64,000 bases of DNA from Sulfurimonas sp. HSL-1716 (GTDB lineage: Bacteria; Campylobacterota; Campylobacteria; Campylobacterales; Sulfurimonadaceae), in NCBI RefSeq assembly GCF_039645975.1, contig NZ_CP147918.1:124001-188000 (forward strand). The letters run 5' to 3'. Below the pieces are notes generated by a model. That model saw only the letters and a program-made list of their open reading frames with translations, searched no databases and was not told where the DNA came from. Shown here piece after piece: positions 63,255-64,000 of this stretch (the first letter of the stretch is position 1; each line of letters begins with the position of its first letter). Both the position numbers and the translations under genes were made by a program.

Positions 63255-64000
63255 AACTATTGAATTTGGGTTGTGGAAGCAGATACCACAAAGAGTGGAT
63301 AAACTTAGATTTTAAATCAAACAATGAACATGTGCAAGCGTTTGATCTGCACGAGAAACTACCGTTTGAAGATGACAGTATGGATGTCATATACAGTTCT
63401 CATGTATTGGAGCATTTTTCAAAATGTGAAGCGCCGAATTTTTTAAAAGAGTGTTACAGGGTCTTAAAACCGCAAGGGATATTTAGGGTTGTCGTGCCTG
63501 ATCTGGAACAGCTGATGAGAAGTTATATCGAATTCTTGGATAAAGCGAAAAAAGGCGATATCGATGCCGGACAAAAATATGAATGGATCATGATAGAACT
63601 GTTTGATCAGATGGTCAGAAATTATGGAGGCGGGGAGATGCTTGAGTATTGGAAGCAAAATCCGATGCCTCAAGAAGAGTTTGTTATCCAAAGAGTCGGT
63701 TCGGAAGTGAAAAATGTGCTTGAGAACATCAGAAAAGGCCCCAACAGCGTACCGAACAAAAAGTGTATAAAAAAAAGTGCAGATGAGATCGGTAAATTTA
63801 GAACTTCTGGAGAGGTACACCAATGGATGTACGATGAGTATTCTTTAGGAACTTTACTGGCCGACATAGGATTTCAAAAGATAAAAAGGGTTGGGTTCAA
63901 TGAGTCCGATATCAAAGATTTTACGACGTACTGTCTGGATAATGAAGTGGAGGGCACCGTCAGAAAGCCCGATTCTTTATTTATGGAAGCGGTCAAGCAG
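63251..64000 (+). CDS. SAM-dependent methyltransferase (3' end beyond window)
   Basis: 250 codons visible, open to the last base. LLNLGCGSRYHKEWINLDF at the start, SHVLEHFSKCEAPNFLKECYRVLKPQG and RVVVPDLEQLMRSY. Resembles methyltransferases in LPS and surface-glycan clusters. The cluster therefore goes on past the window. Confidence 0.85.
   Translation, partial: MKLLNLGCGSRYHKEWINLDFKSNNEHVQAFDLHEKLPFEDDSMDVIYSSHVLEHFSKCEAPNFLKECYRVLKPQGIFRVVVPDLEQLMRSYIEFLDKAKKGDIDAGQKYEWIMIELFDQMVRNYGGGEMLEYWKQNPMPQEEFVIQRVGSEVKNVLENIRKGPNSVPNKKCIKKSADEIGKFRTSGEVHQWMYDEYSLGTLLADIGFQKIKRVGFNESDIKDFTTYCLDNEVEGTVRKPDSLFMEAVKQ

Noticed and set aside
1-64000. CRISPR array, tRNA, rRNA, insertion sequence or prophage genes
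   Set aside because: No regularly spaced repeats, cloverleaf, rRNA stretch, transposase or phage gene was seen on reading. The mobile signals are limited to base composition and dyads.

Overview
This is a chromosomal segment of a flagellated, denitrifying member of the Campylobacterota (Epsilonproteobacteria), most like Sulfurimonas, Sulfuricurvum or a relative. The reasons are heme d1, siroheme and nitrosative-stress genes, a sulfide:quinone-oxidoreductase-like flavoprotein, histidine kinases with the HQWRQPL H-box, tandem flagellins with one sigma28-type and one sigma54-type promoter next to a Maf-type motility accessory gene, and moderate GC. I cannot fix the genus from sequence alone.

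Region 1 (1-10.1 kb) is nitrogen-oxide metabolism. It holds the end of a d1-heme operon (nirF-like, SUMT), a diiron metallo-beta-lactamase/histidine-kinase fusion with its response regulator, moaA, nnrS, a Crp/Fnr regulator without a cluster, a small cytochrome c, and a minus-strand operon of DUF2249, an NnrS/oxidase-like membrane protein and a DUF59 protein. Fnr-type boxes precede nnrS, the cytochrome c and the siroheme reductase at 15.4 kb. In all three the box lies exactly 22 nt from a -10 element, which is class II activator geometry.

Region 2 (10.1-37.4 kb) is mostly housekeeping: a YbiB-like protein, an MFS transporter, anaerobic ribonucleotide reductase with its glycyl-radical tail encoded as a separate 50-residue protein, siroheme nitrite/sulfite reductase, a second kinase/regulator pair, metH with a split permease, a DTW protein, a GGDEF protein, two flavoproteins, panE, an OmpA protein, msrA, and a minus-strand run topA-yfcE-bioB-antiporter-short AMMECR1. 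A small AT-rich insert at 19.6-20.8 kb carries a structured non-coding stretch and an unknown/HEPN-like gene pair.

Region 3 (37.4-64 kb) is motility and surface glycan. Two flagellins are followed by an enlarged Maf protein with a duplicated C-terminal module. Then about 20 same-strand, mostly overlapping genes run off the window edge: three radical SAM proteins, a transketolase in two halves, a C-methyltransferase, SDR and GalE enzymes, an aminotransferase, four glycosyltransferase-like proteins, two PAPS-type sulfotransferases, a WcbI protein and several methyltransferases. The set looks like a pathway for making and attaching an unusual branched, methylated and sulfated sugar, plausibly on flagellin.

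The most novel signal is at the 3' ends of the two flagellin genes. The last coding codons and the 3' UTR fold into the same three-helix structure in both, and six base pairs change in a compensatory way between the paralogues.
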